Assembly: GCA_046313675.1 (NCBI GenBank)
Contig: JBKBXU010000019.1
Location: forward strand, 1 to 25,911
Direction: 5' to 3'
DNA length: 25,911 nucleotides
Source: JBKBXU01 sp046313675
Lineage (GTDB): Bacteria; Bacteroidota; Bacteroidia; Cytophagales; Cytophagaceae
Shown: piece by piece, positions 23,045-25,911 of the stretch
Position numbering within the stretch: the stretch's first letter is position 1
Layout of the letters: each line of letters starts with the position of its first letter
Notes under the pieces: model-generated
Told to the model about the DNA's origin: nothing
The model's database searches: none
Seen by the model: only the letters and a program-made list of their open reading frames with translations
Position numbers and translations under genes: made by a program

Positions 23045-23113
23045 GATAAACTAATTTTTATAAAATTGATTAAATAATATTACCCTGAATTTTAAATCTT
23101 AAAGTCTTAACGT

Positions 23114-24040
23114 ATGAGTTTATTAGTTGTTGGTTCGGTTGCTTTCGATGCTATTGAAACCCCATTTGGGAAAACCGATAAAATTATTGGCGGAGCAGCC
23201 ATCTACATAGGCCTGTCGGCATCTTATTTTACAAAAAAAATTAACCTGATTGCAGTTGTGGGGGAAGATTTTCCTGAAAAGGATATAAAAATGTTGCAGG
23301 ATAAAAGCATTGATACTGCTGGTTTACAGATCAAAAAGGGTGAAAAAACTTTTTTCTGGTCAGGAAAATATCACAACGACATGAATAGTCGGGATACTTT
23401 AGTTACAGAATTAAATGTATTGGGAGATTTTGATCCTATTGTTCCTGACAGCTATCAGGACTGTGAGTTTCTAATGCTTGGTAATTTAGCCCCTAAAGTC
23501 CAAAGTACGGTGATTCAGCGGTTAAAAAAACGTCCCAAATTAATCGTCATGGATACCATGAATTTTTGGATGGATATTGCCATGGACGATCTTAAGGAAA
23601 CCATTTCCATGGTGGATGTTCTTTCCATAAATGATGAAGAGGCGAGACAACTTTCGGGAGAATACTCCTTGAGAAAAGCTGCAAAGAAAATCCTTGCTAT
23701 GGGGCCAAAGGTGCTCATGATTAAAAAAGGCGAACATGGAGCTTTACTATTTAACAATGAAAATCACGTATTTTTTGCTCCCGCCTTACCATTGGAGGAT
23801 GTTTTTGATCCTACAGGTGCGGGCGATACGTTTGCCGGAGGCTTTATCGGATACCTTGCAAGTACTGGTGATACTTCTTTTGACAGTATGAAGAGAGCGG
23901 TGATATATGGTTCTGCTATGGCCTCTTTTTGTGTTGAAAAATTTGGTGTTGAAAGAGTGGCAGGTTTAACTCCGGAAGAGCTTGACGAGCGTATTCAGGA
24001 CTTCATTGACCTAGTTCAGTTTGAGATGGTGATGGGATAA
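23114..24040 (+). CDS. PfkB-family carbohydrate kinase
   Basis: 308 residues of ribokinase fold. N-terminal GGAAIYIGLSASYF (26-39) is the first PfkB signature area; the second signature DPTGAGDTFAGGF (232-244) contains the anion hole GAGD with catalytic Asp238. MDTMNFWM (146-153) and SINDEEARQLSG (171-182) are typical of a sugar or nucleoside kinase subgroup in this phylum. It phosphorylates a sugar or similar hydroxyl compound with ATP in the cytoplasm; the substrate cannot be read from sequence. It follows the GNAT-like gene and is closed by a hairpin at 24045. Confidence 0.92.
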   Translation: MSLLVVGSVAFDAIETPFGKTDKIIGGAAIYIGLSASYFTKKINLIAVVGEDFPEKDIKMLQDKSIDTAGLQIKKGEKTFFWSGKYHNDMNSRDTLVTELNVLGDFDPIVPDSYQDCEFLMLGNLAPKVQSTVIQRLKKRPKLIVMDTMNFWMDIAMDDLKETISMVDVLSINDEEARQLSGEYSLRKAAKKILAMGPKVLMIKKGEHGALLFNNENHVFFAPALPLEDVFDPTGAGDTFAGGFIGYLASTGDTSFDSMKRAVIYGSAMASFCVEKFGVERVAGLTPEELDERIQDFIDLVQFEMVMG

Positions 24041-24044
24041 AAGC

Positions 24045-24076
24045 TTTGGGTAGTTGATTCGGCTCAACTGCCCAAA
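24045..24076 (+). terminator. Stem-loop after the PfkB kinase gene
   Basis: Stem TTTGGGTAGTTGA (24045-24057) with TCAACTGCCCAAA (24064-24076), 13 bp with one T-G pair, 6-nt loop TTCGGC. No T-run follows on the plus strand, so it may be a weak terminator or a 3'-end stabilising hairpin. Confidence 0.6.
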
Positions 24077-24145
24077 ACTCTTACTATTTACTCTGGCATA
24101 ATACCGCCGAAAACCCTCCCTAAACAAGATTTTGACGAATATTCA

Positions 24146-25612
24146 ATGCTAATCATTTTGCTCCGTTTTGTAAAGAAACACCTGGCTCTTTTGCTGATTT
24201 TATTTTTATTGGCAGATACGATTTATTCTTATCATCAGCATCTGTTATTTCCGGTAGATGGGGATTTGCCAACTTTGATAGCTCCTAGTGAAGGATATAA
24301 ACATGTGCTTGACGATCCTTTAGGTCTCCGGGTGATCAGATATCAGGAAGAGTATGCAGCACCTAACAGGTTTTTTGCTCATTATACCACGTATTTGACT
24401 TTTAGGAACCTGCCACTTTGCTTACAAAGCTTTATGTCTCCTATCGATAGCTTGTATGTGTCAATAGCTTTGGTAAAGACATTCATTCAGATAAGCATCA
24501 TTTTAATTCTTGGAGTCCTTATAGCCCTGCCTTTTGGAATAAATTTAAAGAAGGTTTTAATTTCTTCCAGCCTTATAACTCCCTTTTTTCAGACTTCTGG
24601 TTTCTTTGAATACATGGCAGTGATTGACAGCAGTATTTCTTATACCATGTTTTACGCATTGCCTTCTTTATTGCTGCTGATATTTATGTTTCCATATTAT
24701 AAAGCTGCATTTACCGGATATTCGGGGCTTCCAGCGGTAATTAAGCCTTTATGGGTGCTTTTAATAGTTGTATTGGCCCTGAACGGACCTCTTTTGGCTC
24801 CTATATTGATAATTGCTTGTGGTTTATCTTTATTTTATCTTATTTATAAAGATTGGGGTAAAAATGGGAATAGCCGTTTTTACCATCGCCTGGCTCATGC
24901 CGTTTATTCTATAGATAAACAACTTCTTTTTTCATTTCTATTTGCGATTGGCTTATCCTTATATTCTTTTTATATAGGAAGGTATAATAGTGAAAACTCC
25001 TGGGTAAATCTTTCCTTGATGGAACGGTACGCTCGTCTTCCTTCAGGAATAGTAAATGCATTCTTTTCATTTAGGGAGGGTTTGTTTCCTATTATTCTCT
25101 TTATTGTTGGTAATTTTGTAATTATCAGTAAAATAGATGATAAACAAAAGCGGAGTATAATCCTTGCTTTGCAAATACTCCTTGTTTTCTCAGTAATTTA
25201 TATGCTTATGCTTCCAATGGGCGGCTACAGGGAATATCGTCCCTTTATTTTAAGGAGAGATACTCTGCAGCCTGTACTTATAGGATTGTTTTATGCTTAT
25301 GGTATTTCTTCTTTTTTAGTTATTAAAAACCTGAAGGGATATAAAAGGTATGCGTATGGATTTACTCTAGTAATTATGGCTTTTATGTACACTTGGCGTG
25401 ATCATTTGCCGATATATACCAATGCGTGTGAAAGGAACTCCCTAAAGGTATTGTCTGAATCTGATGCTGATTGCCTTAAGCTGGAAGAAAATTGTTCTGT
25501 TCTACAATGGGGAGTATTTCCTGAGTGTGACGTAACCACTTATTCGGCTATTATGCTCGAACGCTGGAATATTACTTCCAGACCGGTTAAGTATTTTCAT
25601 GATTTGGAATGA
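24146..25612 (+). CDS. Polytopic membrane protein of unknown function
   Basis: 488 residues with about ten hydrophobic segments beginning at residue 12. The first extracytoplasmic loop is long and charged (about 29-90, with FPVDGDLPTLIAPSEGYKHV and LDDPLGLRVIRYQEEY). A C-terminal soluble segment of about 65 residues carries four Cys (in NACER, DADC, EENC and PEC). Layout recalls GT-C-type or polymerase-type membrane proteins of polysaccharide pathways, but no diagnostic motif is visible, so function is left open. The start at 24146 is the first ATG before the first membrane segment. It converges with the PDZ gene, 25 nt between stops. Confidence 0.75.
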   Translation: MLIILLRFVKKHLALLLILFLLADTIYSYHQHLLFPVDGDLPTLIAPSEGYKHVLDDPLGLRVIRYQEEYAAPNRFFAHYTTYLTFRNLPLCLQSFMSPIDSLYVSIALVKTFIQISIILILGVLIALPFGINLKKVLISSSLITPFFQTSGFFEYMAVIDSSISYTMFYALPSLLLLIFMFPYYKAAFTGYSGLPAVIKPLWVLLIVVLALNGPLLAPILIIACGLSLFYLIYKDWGKNGNSRFYHRLAHAVYSIDKQLLFSFLFAIGLSLYSFYIGRYNSENSWVNLSLMERYARLPSGIVNAFFSFREGLFPIILFIVGNFVIISKIDDKQKRSIILALQILLVFSVIYMLMLPMGGYREYRPFILRRDTLQPVLIGLFYAYGISSFLVIKNLKGYKRYAYGFTLVIMAFMYTWRDHLPIYTNACERNSLKVLSESDADCLKLEENCSVLQWGVFPECDVTTYSAIMLERWNITSRPVKYFHDLE

Positions 25613-25637
25613 ATTATGCCTACTCTTGCAAATTTTA

Positions 25638-25911
25638 TTATTGATCGCCAAGCCATCTATGAAGATTTTCCTTTTGTAGAGAAGTTGGATTGCCGATAGG
25701 TTTTACAGAATACCATGAGAAGTAAACTTCTGAGCCTTGAGATATCTCGCAGCTTATCAATTGGTTGTTTCTGAAGAAAACGAAGGAATTAGTGGTGTCT
25801 TTTTTAATTAATTTGTCAGCATTATTAAAAACTTTCCTTTGATTTATTGCAACAATTTCATCACCTTTTTTAAAACATTCTGCTGCCGGGGAATTGGGGA
25901 ACACCAGTTCG
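25638..25911 (-). CDS. C-terminal PDZ segment of a peptidase, probably M61 family (N-terminus outside window)
   Basis: Frame open to the right edge (reading ELVFPNSPAAECF), so only the last 90 residues are here. SPAAECFKKGDEIVAINQRKV is the carboxylate-binding half of a PDZ domain, followed by NSFVFFRNNQLISCEI. The tail GNPTSLQKENLHRWLGDQ resembles the end of M61 glycyl aminopeptidases, which have a C-terminal PDZ domain; a retropepsin-like aspartyl protease with C-terminal PDZ is the main alternative. Note that the usual AGL of PDZ domains is replaced by ECF. Confidence 0.6.
   Translation of the reverse strand, partial: ELVFPNSPAAECFKKGDEIVAINQRKVFNNADKLIKKDTTNSFVFFRNNQLISCEISQGSEVYFSWYSVKPIGNPTSLQKENLHRWLGDQ

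Noticed and set aside
1..25911. Defence or phage-like system
   Set aside because: No nuclease-helicase sets, reverse transcriptase, toxin-antitoxin pair, integrase or CRISPR repeats were seen; the genes are housekeeping or envelope related.

Overview
This window looks like ordinary chromosomal DNA from a free-living member of the Bacteroidota, most likely of the Cytophagales type. It is AT-rich. Several proteins carry lipoprotein or Sec signal peptides, and small outer-membrane barrel proteins and a 5-fold beta-flower repeat protein are present. Classical Shine-Dalgarno sites are mostly absent, and promoter-like TAnnTTTG boxes occur in several intergenic regions. The genus assignment is inference. 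Two 10-N runs (955-964 and 15787-15796) mark scaffold joins in a draft assembly. No rRNA, tRNA, CRISPR array, complete insertion sequence or phage gene was recognised, and no intergenic stretch exceeds 300 bases.

Layout. Left end: 3' part of rmlA (dTDP-sugar synthesis), an intergenic region holding an assembly gap, then chrA (chromate transporter, minus) diverging from an unassigned lipoprotein. 3.2-5.2 kb: murF-recO operon (minus) behind a bidirectional terminator. 5.2-6.8 kb: a small unassigned protein, a barrel-like secreted protein and a DUF2314 lipoprotein, with convergent gene ends that overlap by 18 and 4 nt. 6.8-11.1 kb: a compact minus-strand operon of five genes, read as GT-C-like membrane protein - ruvX - def - aminotransferase (YbdL type) - nitrilase-family omega-amidase (YafV type). 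11.3-14.0 kb: an S41 C-terminal processing protease and a purple-acid-phosphatase-like lipoprotein, separated by a perfect 23-bp hairpin. 14.0-17.3 kb: a gluconate operon (minus) made of a gluconokinase/6-phosphogluconate dehydrogenase fusion, broken only by an assembly gap, overlapping a GntP permease. 17.4-21.8 kb: a DUF4168 protein, a beta-flower protein, a stand-alone fabF, a PPOX-fold stress protein, a YwbE-family protein, a two-TM membrane protein and a barrel protein. 21.9-25.9 kb: a GNAT-like protein, a PfkB-family kinase, a polytopic membrane protein, and the C-terminus of a PDZ-bearing peptidase that runs off the window.

How genes work together. The clearest metabolic unit is gluconate use: GntP imports gluconate, and the fused enzyme phosphorylates it and oxidatively decarboxylates 6-phosphogluconate to ribulose 5-phosphate. 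A second unit pairs a glutamine-type transaminase with an omega-amidase, which removes the alpha-ketoglutaramate product and pulls transamination forward. Most of the rest is housekeeping (peptidoglycan, recombination and repair, deformylation, fatty acid elongation) mixed with envelope proteins of unknown role. I saw no convincing novel defence or mobile system. The most notable points are the gntK-gnd fusion, with sequence evidence that its assembly gap is spurious, the omega-amidase/transaminase overlap, the 48-bp repeat gene, and several unassigned envelope genes.
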